Positions 26,120 to 34,496 of a stretch of 64,000 bases of DNA are shown piece by piece. Position 1 is the first letter of the stretch; each line of letters begins with the position of its first letter. Position numbers and translations under genes: made by a program. The notes under the pieces were generated by a model. The model had not been told where the DNA came from and did not search any database. It saw only the letters and a program-made list of their open reading frames with translations. The DNA is from Marinicauda pacifica (GTDB lineage: Bacteria; Pseudomonadota; Alphaproteobacteria; Caulobacterales; Maricaulaceae), in NCBI RefSeq assembly GCF_004793635.1, contig NZ_SRXV01000002.1:718410-782409 (forward strand). The letters run 5' to 3'.

Positions 26120-27580
26120 TCACCCGTACATCCACGGTCCCACCAGGCTGGCCAGCAAAGCGATCACCGGCGCGGCCACCAGATTGATGCGGAACCCGGC
26201 CTTGATCATCTGCGCCATCGAAACCTCCCCCGAGGCGTAGACGATGGCGTTGGGCGCGGTGGCGACCGGCAGCATGAAGGCACAGCTCGCCGAGAGCGCC
26301 GCCGGGACGATGAGCAGCTCGGGCGCCACTCCGACCGCACTCGCGAGGGCCGCCAGGACCGGCAGAATGGCAGAGACCGAAGCGACATTGCTGGTCAGCT
26401 CGGTCAGAAAGACCACGAGGAGGCTGACGATCAGGATGATGAGCGGCAGTGGCAGGTCCGCGATGATGGTCAGGTTCGAGCCGAGCCAGCCGGCCAGACC
26501 CGTCGCCTGGATCGCGGCGGCCAGCGACAGCCCGCCGCCAAACAGCACGACCACGCTCCATGGCAGCCGTGCCGTGGACGTCCAGTCCATCAGCACCTCG
26601 CCGTCTTCCCTCCCGGACGGGATGAGGAAGACCGCGACCGCGCCCATCATCGCGATCTGCATGTTGGAGACGGACAGCAGGATGGGCAGGTCCAGCGCCT
26701 GTGACAGCCAGGTCAGGACCGGATTCCAGACATATTGCTGACCCATCCAGAGCAGGGCGACAATCGCGAAGGCACCCGCCACGCGCCGCTCCGGTGTGGT
26801 CATCGGGCCCAGCGCCCTCAATTCGGCGAGCACGGTTTGGTGCCCGGTCTCGCTGGCGATACGCATGTCGACCTTGAAGGCGAAGCGGGTGAGAATCAGC
26901 CATGCGGCCGGGACGAGCACCAGGGCACACGGCACACCGATCACCATCCAGTCGACGAAGCCGATCGTGCGGTCGAAACTGTTTTCCAGAAAGCCGATGC
27001 CGATCAGATTGGTCGGTGTGCCCACAGGCGTCGCGAGCCCGCCGATCGACGCCGCATACGCGATGCCCAGCACCAGGGCCGGCGCGAACATCTTTGCGTT
27101 CACGCCCTCCTTCTGGACGGCCTCGGACACCTTCAAGGCAATCGGGATCATCATCAGCGTGGTCGCCGTGTTTGAGATCCACATCGAGAGCAGGGCGGCC
27201 GCGGCCATGAAGCCGAGAATCATCGCGGACGGGCGCGATCCGAACGCCGCCACCACATTCAGCGCAATGCGCGCGTGGAGCATCCAGCGCTCGATGGCGA
27301 GGGCGATTATAAAGCCACCCAGCAGCAGCATGACGATCGGACTGGCATAGGGGCTGGCCGTGGCGCCGGCCGATGCGATGCCGAACAGGGGAAAGGTCGC
27401 GAGCGGCACCAGGGCCGTTGCCGCAATCGGGATCGCCTCCGTGGCCCACCACGCCGCCATCAGCACGGCGAGGGATGCAAGGATCCAGGCCTCGCGCGAC
27501 AGCCCCGCGGGCACGGGAATCAGTTGGATGACCAGCGCCAGCGCGATCCCGGCGGCAAATCCGATCCGTTTGGAATTCAC
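26120..27580 (-). CDS. SLC13/DASS-family anion symporter
   Basis: The 486-residue membrane protein has about eleven hydrophobic segments and both half-repeats of the DASS fold. The substrate/sodium loops are MWISNTATTLMMIPIA with GTPTNLIG in the first half, and ELTSNVASVSAILPVLA with ATAPNAIVYASG in the second. Members move dicarboxylates, sulfate or citrate with sodium. The SNT motifs favour a dicarboxylate-type site, but substrate is not proven. The GTG at 27580 lies six bases after a GGGGGAGGG tract; two upstream GTGs lie on or before that tract. Confidence 0.93.
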   Translation of the reverse strand: MNSKRIGFAAGIALALVIQLIPVPAGLSREAWILASLAVLMAAWWATEAIPIAATALVPLATFPLFGIASAGATASPYASPIVMLLLGGFIIALAIERWMLHARIALNVVAAFGSRPSAMILGFMAAAALLSMWISNTATTLMMIPIALKVSEAVQKEGVNAKMFAPALVLGIAYAASIGGLATPVGTPTNLIGIGFLENSFDRTIGFVDWMVIGVPCALVLVPAAWLILTRFAFKVDMRIASETGHQTVLAELRALGPMTTPERRVAGAFAIVALLWMGQQYVWNPVLTWLSQALDLPILLSVSNMQIAMMGAVAVFLIPSGREDGEVLMDWTSTARLPWSVVVLFGGGLSLAAAIQATGLAGWLGSNLTIIADLPLPLIILIVSLLVVFLTELTSNVASVSAILPVLAALASAVGVAPELLIVPAALSASCAFMLPVATAPNAIVYASGEVSMAQMIKAGFRINLVAAPVIALLASLVGPWMYG

Positions 27581-27745
27581 GTGCACCCCTCCCCCTGTGC
27601 CTGGCACAACCGGGCCACGCTACGCGGGCCGATCACACGCGCGCAAGCCTTATCGGACCGGAAAGAAACGCTTTGGCCTCCAGCCTGCTTACGCGGTCTT
27701 TACCCCTGTGTGGCAAGGTGGAAACCTCAATATCTGGAGAGTTCG

Positions 27746-28375
27746 ATGACCTGGTTGCGCCTCTTGACCGCCTGCCTCGCCCTGCTGGCAGTGTCCGCAT
27801 GCGGAGACCGGTTCGACCGGTCTGAATTGTTGCAGGCTGCGCAAGAAGACGAACTCGATGCGTTGCGTCAGGCCGATCGCCACATTCTCGTCGTGCGCCA
27901 TGCGCGCAAGATTGACGAGGCATGCAACGGCCTGGAATGCGAACTCTCCGCGCAGGGAGACGCCATGGTCGACCGGCTCGGTGTGCTTCTCGGCCCGCGT
28001 CCGATGGACGCCGTTCTGGCCTCGAGCGCATGCCGGACGGTCCTGACCGCACGCGCCGGGCATGCGGATGTGGTCCAGCACCAGCCCGCCCCCGGGCTGG
28101 ATCAGGCCTGCGGCAGCGACGAGCCCATCACGCGATCGCGCGCGATCGCCATGCTTGAGACCGAGGAAAGCCGGGCGCGCTGGACCCTGGTCGTGGAGCA
28201 TTCCAACACGGTCTGCACCTGGATCGCCGCCTTTGCGCCGGACGCCCGAAGTGCCTGCGAGGAGGGGAGCCTGCCCTCCAGCGCCTATGGCGACATATTC
28301 TGGCTGCATCGCCTCGACGGCGACTGGCATCTGGTAACGCTCGATGACGCGTTCGACGTCGAGGCGCCTCAATGA
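27746..28375 (+). CDS. Histidine-phosphatase-superfamily lipoprotein
   Basis: The 209-residue product has a lipoprotein signal (lipobox AVSAC, C19). Its domain contains the phosphohistidine motif ILVVRHARK (RHA in place of RHG), a second arginine region SSACRTVLTAR and the second histidine strand VVEHSNT. It should therefore be an extracytoplasmic, membrane-anchored phosphatase of the phosphoglycerate-mutase-like superfamily. Four cysteines in the mature part could form disulfides. The next gene, a low-molecular-weight phosphatase, starts inside its stop codon. Substrate is unknown. GGAGAG precedes the ATG. Confidence 0.85.
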   Translation: MTWLRLLTACLALLAVSACGDRFDRSELLQAAQEDELDALRQADRHILVVRHARKIDEACNGLECELSAQGDAMVDRLGVLLGPRPMDAVLASSACRTVLTARAGHADVVQHQPAPGLDQACGSDEPITRSRAIAMLETEESRARWTLVVEHSNTVCTWIAAFAPDARSACEEGSLPSSAYGDIFWLHRLDGDWHLVTLDDAFDVEAPQ

Positions 28376-28839
28376 AGACGCAGCGTATCCTGTTCATCTG
28401 CACCGGAAATATCTGCCGCTCACCCATGGCCAAGGGCGTCGCCATGGCGATGGCCGACCGTTTCGGTCGCTCGCGCCTGACCTTCGATGCGGCCGGGACC
28501 GGCGACTGGCACGTGGGCGAGGCGCCCGACCCGAGGGCCGTCGAGGCGGCGGCCAGGCGTGGCTACAACATCGCTCATGAGCGCGCCCGTGCGGTGACCA
28601 GTGAGGATTTCAGTCTGTTCGACCATCTGGTGGCGATGGACGAGGGCCACAGGCGCTGGCTGGTGAACGCGCGGACCAGCCGGTCCCTGCCCGACCGCCC
28701 CATTTCGCTGCTGATGGACTGGTCAGTGGGCAGGGCGGGCACCGATGTACCCGATCCCTACTATGCCGACGAGAATGCGTTCGAACACGCCCTCGACCTG
28801 ATCGAGCGGGGCGTCGAGGGCCTGGTCCGGCGCGCATGA
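28372..28839 (+). CDS. Low-molecular-weight protein-tyrosine phosphatase
   Basis: The 155-residue enzyme has the P-loop CTGNICRSP (C10, R16) and the general-acid loop VPDPYYADE, with normal fold length. It lacks a signal peptide, so it acts in the cytoplasm. It is translationally coupled (ATGA) to the periplasmic-facing histidine-phosphatase lipoprotein. Relatives act on tyrosine kinases of exopolysaccharide export or on small phosphate esters; no kinase or polysaccharide gene is in this window. Confidence 0.93.
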   Translation: MKTQRILFICTGNICRSPMAKGVAMAMADRFGRSRLTFDAAGTGDWHVGEAPDPRAVEAAARRGYNIAHERARAVTSEDFSLFDHLVAMDEGHRRWLVNARTSRSLPDRPISLLMDWSVGRAGTDVPDPYYADENAFEHALDLIERGVEGLVRRA

Positions 28840-28842
28840 CTC

Positions 28843-29403
28843 TCAGGCCATGCGCCTGTGGAAGAGCGGATATTCTGCCTCGACCTGATAGTCGTTCGGG
28901 CCCTTGCGGCGCTGATGGCTCGAATAGAGGTAGAAGCGGTCGGCGATGAAGGGCGGGGTTTCCAGCAGATTCCATTGCTGCTCGAACCGTTTGAGCTTGA
29001 CCAGGTCGATTTCGCCCGGGTCGATATAGGCCACGGTGAGGTGCGGCAGGTAGTTGCGCTTTTCCACCGCGATGCCGAGCCGGGCTGCGACGCGCCGGGT
29101 CTTTGCCGCGAGATCGGCCAGCGCGGACGGCGCCTCCACGCCGAGCCAGAGCGCGGTCGGCTCGTCCTTGCCGAAATGATTGGCCCCTTTGAGCGCCAGC
29201 TCGAACGGCGCCATCTCGATGCGCGCGAGTTCGTGATCGAGCTCCTCGACGGCAGGGATTTCCAGCTCGCCGTAATAGCTCAGCGTGATGTGAAAATTCT
29301 CCCGCGGGCGCCAGTTCGCGCCGGGGACGCCGTCCAGCAGCGGATCGACGATATCGGCCACCTCATCGGGGATCGGCAGGGCGGAAAAGACACGAAGCGA
29401 CAT
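28843..29403 (-). CDS. thpR: RNA 2',3'-cyclic phosphodiesterase ThpR
   Basis: The 186-residue 2H-phosphoesterase has the two catalytic motifs FHITLSYYGE (about residue 37) and PHLTVAYIDP (about residue 120). It opens 2',3'-cyclic phosphates on RNA ends in vitro and is related to archaeal tRNA ligase-like proteins. The N-terminus SLRVFSALPIP is typical. It converges on the phosphatase gene with only three bases between the stops. Confidence 0.92.
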   Translation of the reverse strand: MSLRVFSALPIPDEVADIVDPLLDGVPGANWRPRENFHITLSYYGELEIPAVEELDHELARIEMAPFELALKGANHFGKDEPTALWLGVEAPSALADLAAKTRRVAARLGIAVEKRNYLPHLTVAYIDPGEIDLVKLKRFEQQWNLLETPPFIADRFYLYSSHQRRKGPNDYQVEAEYPLFHRRMA

Positions 29404-29579
29404 CGCTTCAGCCCGGCATGGCCGCCCGGGGAAGTCAAGCCGGACCGCAGGTGGTGCTCACCCGCGGCCGGGTATCGCGCCCGCGCAGCCGGATTCGCTT
29501 GAAATCGCCCTGTTCTACCCCGATATTGAAAGCTGTCGCCTGCCATCGTGCGGGCTCAACCAACGGGTATGAAACTTCG

Positions 29580-30341
29580 ATGAACCAGTCTCAGCGTACG
29601 ACCTATGGCGCGCAGTCGCTCGACACCTCGCGTGACGAAGGCCTGCGCAGCTTCATGCTGGGCGTCTACAACAAGATGGGCCTCGGCCTCCTGCTTTCGG
29701 CTGTCCTGGCTTACGCCTTCGGTACGATCGCACCGCTGACCCAGGCGCTCTTCAACACACCGCTTCTCTATGTGGTCCAGTTCGGTCCCATCGTGCTCCT
29801 GTTCGGCTCGATGTTCTTCATGCGCAATCCGTCGCCCATCGGGGCGGCCGTCCTGTACTGGGCCGTCGTCTCCCTGATCGGCGCAGGCCTCAGCGTATGG
29901 GTGCTCATGGCGGTGGGCGGACAATCGGCCGAGACACTGACCGGCACGATTTCCATCACCTTCGGCACGATCGCCCAGGCCTTCGTGGCAACCTCGGCGG
30001 CCTTTTTCGGCCTGTCGCTCTGGGGTTACACCACCAAGCGCAACCTGCAGCCGATCGGCTCCTTCCTGGTAATGGCGATCATCGGCGTGGTGATTGTCAG
30101 CCTGATCAACATGTTCTTCCTGGAGTCCTCCGGCCTGCAATGGCTGATCCAGTTCGCGGTGCTTGGCCTGATGGCCGGCATCGTCGCCTGGCAGACCCAG
30201 GGGCTGAAGCTGATGTATAGCGAGATTGCGGGCGACGAACGCTCCATGGCCGTGATGACGTATTACGGCGCGCTCAACCTCTACATCGCCTTCGTGAACA
30301 TGTTCCAGATCATCCTGATGTTCATGGGCAATCGCGAGTAG
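29580..30341 (+). CDS. Bax inhibitor-1/YccA-family membrane protein
   Basis: The 253-residue protein has an N-terminal cytoplasmic tail of about 25 residues, then seven hydrophobic segments. It shows the family's SLWGYTTKRNL loop and a final helix region ending NLYIAFVNMFQIILMF. Bacterial members such as YccA modulate FtsH, and YetJ is a pH-sensitive calcium leak. Which applies here is unknown. The ATG at 29580 is chosen because the tail MNQSQRTTY is usual. A strong terminator follows. Confidence 0.93.
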   Translation: MNQSQRTTYGAQSLDTSRDEGLRSFMLGVYNKMGLGLLLSAVLAYAFGTIAPLTQALFNTPLLYVVQFGPIVLLFGSMFFMRNPSPIGAAVLYWAVVSLIGAGLSVWVLMAVGGQSAETLTGTISITFGTIAQAFVATSAAFFGLSLWGYTTKRNLQPIGSFLVMAIIGVVIVSLINMFFLESSGLQWLIQFAVLGLMAGIVAWQTQGLKLMYSEIAGDERSMAVMTYYGALNLYIAFVNMFQIILMFMGNRE

Positions 30342-30367
30342 CGCCTGGCTTCACAAGCTCACAGCAG

Positions 30368-30399
30368 AACGCCCCGGCCGTCACGGCCGGGGCGTTTTC
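30368..30399 (+). terminator. Rho-independent terminator
   Basis: A perfect 13-bp stem (30368-30380 with 30384-30396, loop TCA) is followed by TTTT. It ends the Bax-inhibitor gene ahead of the convergent DUF2794 gene. Confidence 0.9.
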
Positions 30400-30419
30400 A
30401 TGTCTGGAGCGATTTATTG

Positions 30420-30755
30420 TCAGTGCCCGCCCGCCAGCCGCAGAAGCTGGCGATCGAAGACCTTGAGCACCTGCTTGAGGTCCTGCCCGCGTTTCAGGAT
30501 GGCGCCGGTCGCCGCGACGACCTTGTAGGCCCCCTGCCGGCGCGCGTCTGCGGGGGTCTTGACCACACGGTAGATCGGCATCTCGGAACTGTGACGGAAG
30601 ACCGAAAACTCGGCCCGGTCGCGCAGCCCGTCAATCGCGTAGTCGCGCCATTCACCGGACGCGACCATGAAGCCGTACACCCGCAGGATGGATTCCAGCT
30701 CTGCCCGGTCGAACATGACCTGATCGGCGCCCCGTCCCGTCGTCACTGACTGCAT
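30420..30755 (-). CDS. DUF2794 family protein
   Basis: The 111-residue soluble protein matches the alphaproteobacterial DUF2794 pattern as I remember it: VMFDRAELESILRVYG, VASGEWRDYAIDGLRDRAEFSVFR, then RRQGAYKVV and a final VLKVFDRQL. The function of the family is not known to me. An internal ATG near residue 14 is an alternative start. It is monocistronic, with an upstream region shared with the divergent ABC operon. Confidence 0.8.
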   Translation of the reverse strand: MQSVTTGRGADQVMFDRAELESILRVYGFMVASGEWRDYAIDGLRDRAEFSVFRHSSEMPIYRVVKTPADARRQGAYKVVAATGAILKRGQDLKQVLKVFDRQLLRLAGGH

Positions 30756-31147
30756 GCCGTACGTGCCCTGCCTCTATTCCTGACTCTGGTCTATGCCGGA
30801 AATGACCAAGAGTTCATGTAGTGCCCCAATCCGGTCATAATCTGGCCTCCCGAACGCCCAAACCCAAATCCAGTCTGCCACTCGTCGGCCGGTTTGGTAA
30901 CCCAAACGCTCTGATCCTGGTTTCACAGCCCCCCCAGCCCCCCGGATCGAGCGGCTGGACCGGTCGACGCTCATATATCCCCCTCGCCAAGGCGTGCCGC
31001 CCCTCGATTCGGCACGCCTTGTGCGTTCCAGACCGGCTTTCGCGTTCCGCGCCGGACTGGGCTGTGGTGTCCGGGCGCGTTTCCCGCTATCGCTTGAGAT
31101 GTCCGGGGCTCCGGCAAGTCGCAAACGCAAGTGGGTGACGCCTCTCC
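30756..31147. other. Intergenic region between divergent genes
   Basis: This 392-base stretch holds no gene I can support. It contains a perfect 11-bp inverted repeat (30989-30999 with 31010-31020) without a T-run, so it is not an obvious terminator. A shorter repeat is GTTTGG-TAA-CCCAAAC near 30892-30907. It should carry the promoters of DUF2794 and of the ABC operon. Confidence 0.5.
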
Positions 31148-31918
31148 ATGATAGTTGCAGACACGCTGGTAAAACGCTTTGGCCGCCACCTGGCGGTCGA
31201 TCGGGTGTCCTTCACGGTCAAGCGCGGCGAAGTGCTCGGCTTTCTCGGACCCAACGGGGCAGGCAAGTCGACCACGATGCGCATGCTGGCCGGATGCCTG
31301 GAGCCTGATTCGGGCGCAGCGCGCCTCGCCGGCTACGATTCCAGCCTCGACCGGCGGGCCGCCCAGAGCCATCTCGGCTATCTGCCCGAGGGAGCGCCGG
31401 CCTATCCCGCGATGACCCCGCGCGGCTTCGTCCGCTTCCACCTGAGGGCGCGGGGCTTTTCCGGCAACGCGCTGCGCGAGGCGGAGCGGCGCGCGCTCGA
31501 CCTGGCCAGTGTCGGCGAAGCGGCGGAGAAGCCGATCTCGGCGCTCTCGAAAGGCTATAAGCGCCGGGCCGCGCTGGCGGCCGCCATCGCGCACGACCCA
31601 CCCATCCTGATCCTGGACGAGCCCACTGACGGGCTGGACCCCAACCAGAAGGACGGGGTCCGCGCGCTGATTCGCGAGATGGCGCGCGACAAGGCCATCA
31701 TCATCTCCACCCATTTGCTCGATGAGGTCGAAGCTATCTGCACCAGGGCGATGGTCATTGCCGACGGCCGGCTCCTGGCCGACGAGACGCCGCAGGGACT
31801 GGCCGCGCTCGGCGGGGCGGGCGATATCGGCGCGGCCTTCCGCACCCTGACGCGCCAGGCCCATGAAAGCATCCAGGCGCGCGACACCTCCTCCCCGCCG
31901 ACGGGAGCCGCGCAATGA
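31148..31918 (+). CDS. ABC transporter ATPase, GldA/NatA-like
   Basis: The 256-residue ATPase has Walker A GPNGAGKSTT, Q-loop region LGYLPEGAP, signature LSKGYKRR (variant of LSGGQ), Walker B LILDEPTDGLDP and switch STHLLDEVE. The YLPE and SKG motifs are those of ABC-2 type exporters including GldA of gliding bacteria. It is the first gene of four that all overlap (ATGA). It powers the permease encoded next; cargo is unknown. Confidence 0.94.
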   Translation: MIVADTLVKRFGRHLAVDRVSFTVKRGEVLGFLGPNGAGKSTTMRMLAGCLEPDSGAARLAGYDSSLDRRAAQSHLGYLPEGAPAYPAMTPRGFVRFHLRARGFSGNALREAERRALDLASVGEAAEKPISALSKGYKRRAALAAAIAHDPPILILDEPTDGLDPNQKDGVRALIREMARDKAIIISTHLLDEVEAICTRAMVIADGRLLADETPQGLAALGGAGDIGAAFRTLTRQAHESIQARDTSSPPTGAAQ

Positions 31919-32655
31919 CACCCCTGATTGCGGTTCTGCGCCGCGAGCTTGCCGCCTATTTCGAGACGCCCCTGGCCTATGTCTTCCTGGTCGTGTTTGC
32001 CGTGGCCGCGCCGAGCTTTGCCTGGCAGGTCGGACGCCTGTTCCAGACCGGACGCGCCGATCTCGCCCCCCTGTTCGACTACATGCCCTGGCTGCTCCTG
32101 GTCCTGATGCCGGCGCTGGCCATGCGCGCCTGGGCGGAGGAGCGCGATAGCGGGACGCTGGAAATGCTGCTCGCCTCGCCGATCCCGCTCTGGGCGGCGG
32201 CCGGCGGCAAATTCCTGGCCGCCTGGTGCGTCGCAGCCCTCGCCATCGCGCTGACCCTGCCGATGTGGATCGCGATGAATTATCTCGGCGACCCGGACAA
32301 TGCTGCCATCGCGACCGCCTATATCGGTACGCTGCTGCTGGCCGGAGGTTATCTGGCGCTGGGCCAGGCCCTGTCGGCGGTGACCGGGAACCAGGTCGTC
32401 GCCTTCGTGCTGGCGGTCGGGGCGTGCTTCCTCATCACGATTGCCGGACTGCCTTTCGTGCTGGAGGCCCTGTCGGCGCGCCTGCCCGGCGCTTTCGCCG
32501 AGGCGCTGGCCGAGCTTTCGGCGCTGGCCCGCTTCGATTCCCTTCGCCGCGGCGTGCTGTCGGTGGAAGACCTGGTCTACTTCTTCAGCCTGATCGGCCT
32601 CGGCCTGTCGCTGGCGATCACCCTTGTCGACACCCATCGCGGAGGCGGACGATGA
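31915..32655 (+). CDS. ABC-2 type permease, GldF-like
   Basis: The 246-residue membrane protein has six hydrophobic segments. It begins MTPLIAVLRRELAAYFETPLAY, the usual N-terminus of ABC-2 permeases that pair with GldG-like partners, and contains the conserved RAWAEERDSGTLEMLLASP between helices two and three. It overlaps the ATPase and the next gene by four bases each. Confidence 0.92.
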   Translation: MTPLIAVLRRELAAYFETPLAYVFLVVFAVAAPSFAWQVGRLFQTGRADLAPLFDYMPWLLLVLMPALAMRAWAEERDSGTLEMLLASPIPLWAAAGGKFLAAWCVAALAIALTLPMWIAMNYLGDPDNAAIATAYIGTLLLAGGYLALGQALSAVTGNQVVAFVLAVGACFLITIAGLPFVLEALSARLPGAFAEALAELSALARFDSLRRGVLSVEDLVYFFSLIGLGLSLAITLVDTHRGGGR

Positions 32656-34496
32656 GTGCGCCGCGCTTCCTCCTCGTCATGGTGGCCGGCCTGCTGGCCC
32701 TGTTTGCCGGGCTCAACCTGACCGCAGGCGCGGTGCTGGAGTCCTGGCGCGTGGATCTCACCGAGCGCGGCCTCTACCGGCTGAGCCCTGGAACGCGCGA
32801 TGTGCTGGAGCGTCTGGACGAGCCGATCAGCCTGGATTTCATCTATTCGCGCGAGGAGGCGGCACGCTATCCCGCGATCCGCGCCTATGGCGCGCGCGTG
32901 CGCGAGATGCTGCGCGGCCTCGCGGCGGAGTCCGACGGCATGATCCGGCTGGAGGAGATCGATCCCGAACCGTTTTCCGCCGCGGAAGACGCCGCCATCG
33001 CTGCCGGCCTCGACCCCATTCCCACCGACGACGGCACGCAGCTTTTCTTCGGTCTGATCGGGCGCAACACGATCGATGACCGGGCCACGATCGCGTTTTT
33101 CGATCCGGCCGGCGAAGCGCGGCTGGAATACGAGATCGTGCGCGTGATCGCGGAGCTGGACCGGGCGCGCCAGCCGCGCCTGGCGGTGATCTCCAGCCTG
33201 CCTTTCGAGCCGGACGCCGAGGGCCGCTCCGGCAACCGGATCGTGAACGATTTGTCGAGCACCTTCGAGCTGATCTGGCTCGACCCTGAATTCACCACCC
33301 TGCCCGACGCGGACGCGCTCTTCCTGCTTCACCCGCCCGAGCTGAGCGAGGGTCAGGCCTATCTGGTCGACCAGTTCGCGCTGTCGCAGGGCCGTGTCCT
33401 GGCCGCGCTCGACCCGATGGCCCATGTGGCGCTCAAGCCCGGACCCGACGGTCTGCCCCCGCTGCGCGCCGAGCGCGACAGCGCGCTGCCCCGCCTTCTT
33501 TCCGGCTGGGGGGCGGCCTACGATCCCACCGTCACCGCGATGGACCGCGCCCACGGCCTGCCGGTGCAGATCTCCGAAGGTGGACGTGCGCGCATGCGCG
33601 CCTACCCGCTCTGGTTTTCCATCCCCCCAACGGGCATGGACCGGGAATTTCCCCCTGTCGCAGCCCTGTCGCGCGGCGTGAATGTCGGCTCTCCCGGGCT
33701 GCTGGCGCCGGTCGAGGGCGCCACCACGGCCTTCGCGCCCATCCTCTCGACCAGCGCGGAGGGTGCACGCCTCGACGCCGACATCGCATCGGGATCGCCC
33801 TCGCCCGACGAGCTGGCCCAGCGCTATGAGCCGGCGCCGGACGCGCCCCTGGTCATCGCCGCTCGCCTGTCCGGGCCGCTTGCCACGGCGTTTCCCGACG
33901 GTCCGCCAGCCGGCGAAATCGCCTTCGATGCGACGGCCCATCTCGACCGGAGCACGCGCGACGCCGACATCATCGTCATCGCCGATGCCGACTGGCTCGA
34001 TCCGGCCTTCTACATCAATCCCGATCCGGTCCAGGGCGACCAGGTCGTGGCCGACAACCTGTCGCTGGCGCTGAACTTCGCCGATGCGCTCGCCGGCGAT
34101 CCTGCCCTGGTCTCCTTGCGGTCACGGTCCAGTTCGGCGCGCCCGATGACCCGGGTCGAGACCCTGAGAAGCCAGGCCGAGGCGCGCTATCTCCAGCTGC
34201 AGGAGCGCCTGACTGCCGAGCTGGCGGAAGCCGAGGAAGAACTCGCGAGCCTGAACCGGCAGGGCCAGGCCTCCGCGCTATCCGGCGCCGGTTCGGACGA
34301 AACGGCGCGCGCCAGCGCGCTGCGGGCTCAGATCGTGGATGCGCGTCAGCGTCTGCGCGATATCGAGCGTGGCTTCCGCGTGGAGATCGATGCGCTGGAG
34401 CGCTCCCTGATCGTGTGGACGGTCTGGGTGCCGCCTTTGCTCGTCATGCTGGGCGCCGTCCTATTCCTGGTGATCCGGCGCAGGAGGCGCAGATGA
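32652..34496 (+). CDS. GldG-family ABC auxiliary protein
   Basis: The 614-residue protein has an N-terminal membrane anchor, a large periplasmic part beginning with the GldG-type segment RVDLTERGLYRLSPGT, a coiled-coil region near residues 500-560 (Glu/Gln/Arg-rich heptads) and a C-terminal membrane helix followed by a run of arginines. This matches the ABC-transporter-auxiliary/GldG family, which acts with GldA and GldF in Bacteroidetes gliding but is widespread in non-gliders, where its function is unclear. The ATG lies in the permease stop. Confidence 0.88.
   Translation: MSAPRFLLVMVAGLLALFAGLNLTAGAVLESWRVDLTERGLYRLSPGTRDVLERLDEPISLDFIYSREEAARYPAIRAYGARVREMLRGLAAESDGMIRLEEIDPEPFSAAEDAAIAAGLDPIPTDDGTQLFFGLIGRNTIDDRATIAFFDPAGEARLEYEIVRVIAELDRARQPRLAVISSLPFEPDAEGRSGNRIVNDLSSTFELIWLDPEFTTLPDADALFLLHPPELSEGQAYLVDQFALSQGRVLAALDPMAHVALKPGPDGLPPLRAERDSALPRLLSGWGAAYDPTVTAMDRAHGLPVQISEGGRARMRAYPLWFSIPPTGMDREFPPVAALSRGVNVGSPGLLAPVEGATTAFAPILSTSAEGARLDADIASGSPSPDELAQRYEPAPDAPLVIAARLSGPLATAFPDGPPAGEIAFDATAHLDRSTRDADIIVIADADWLDPAFYINPDPVQGDQVVADNLSLALNFADALAGDPALVSLRSRSSSARPMTRVETLRSQAEARYLQLQERLTAELAEAEEELASLNRQGQASALSGAGSDETARASALRAQIVDARQRLRDIERGFRVEIDALERSLIVWTVWVPPLLVMLGAVLFLVIRRRRRR

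Noticed and set aside
30989..31020. 11-bp inverted repeat read as terminator
   Set aside because: No T-run follows on either strand and no gene ends there; it is listed only as an intergenic repeat.
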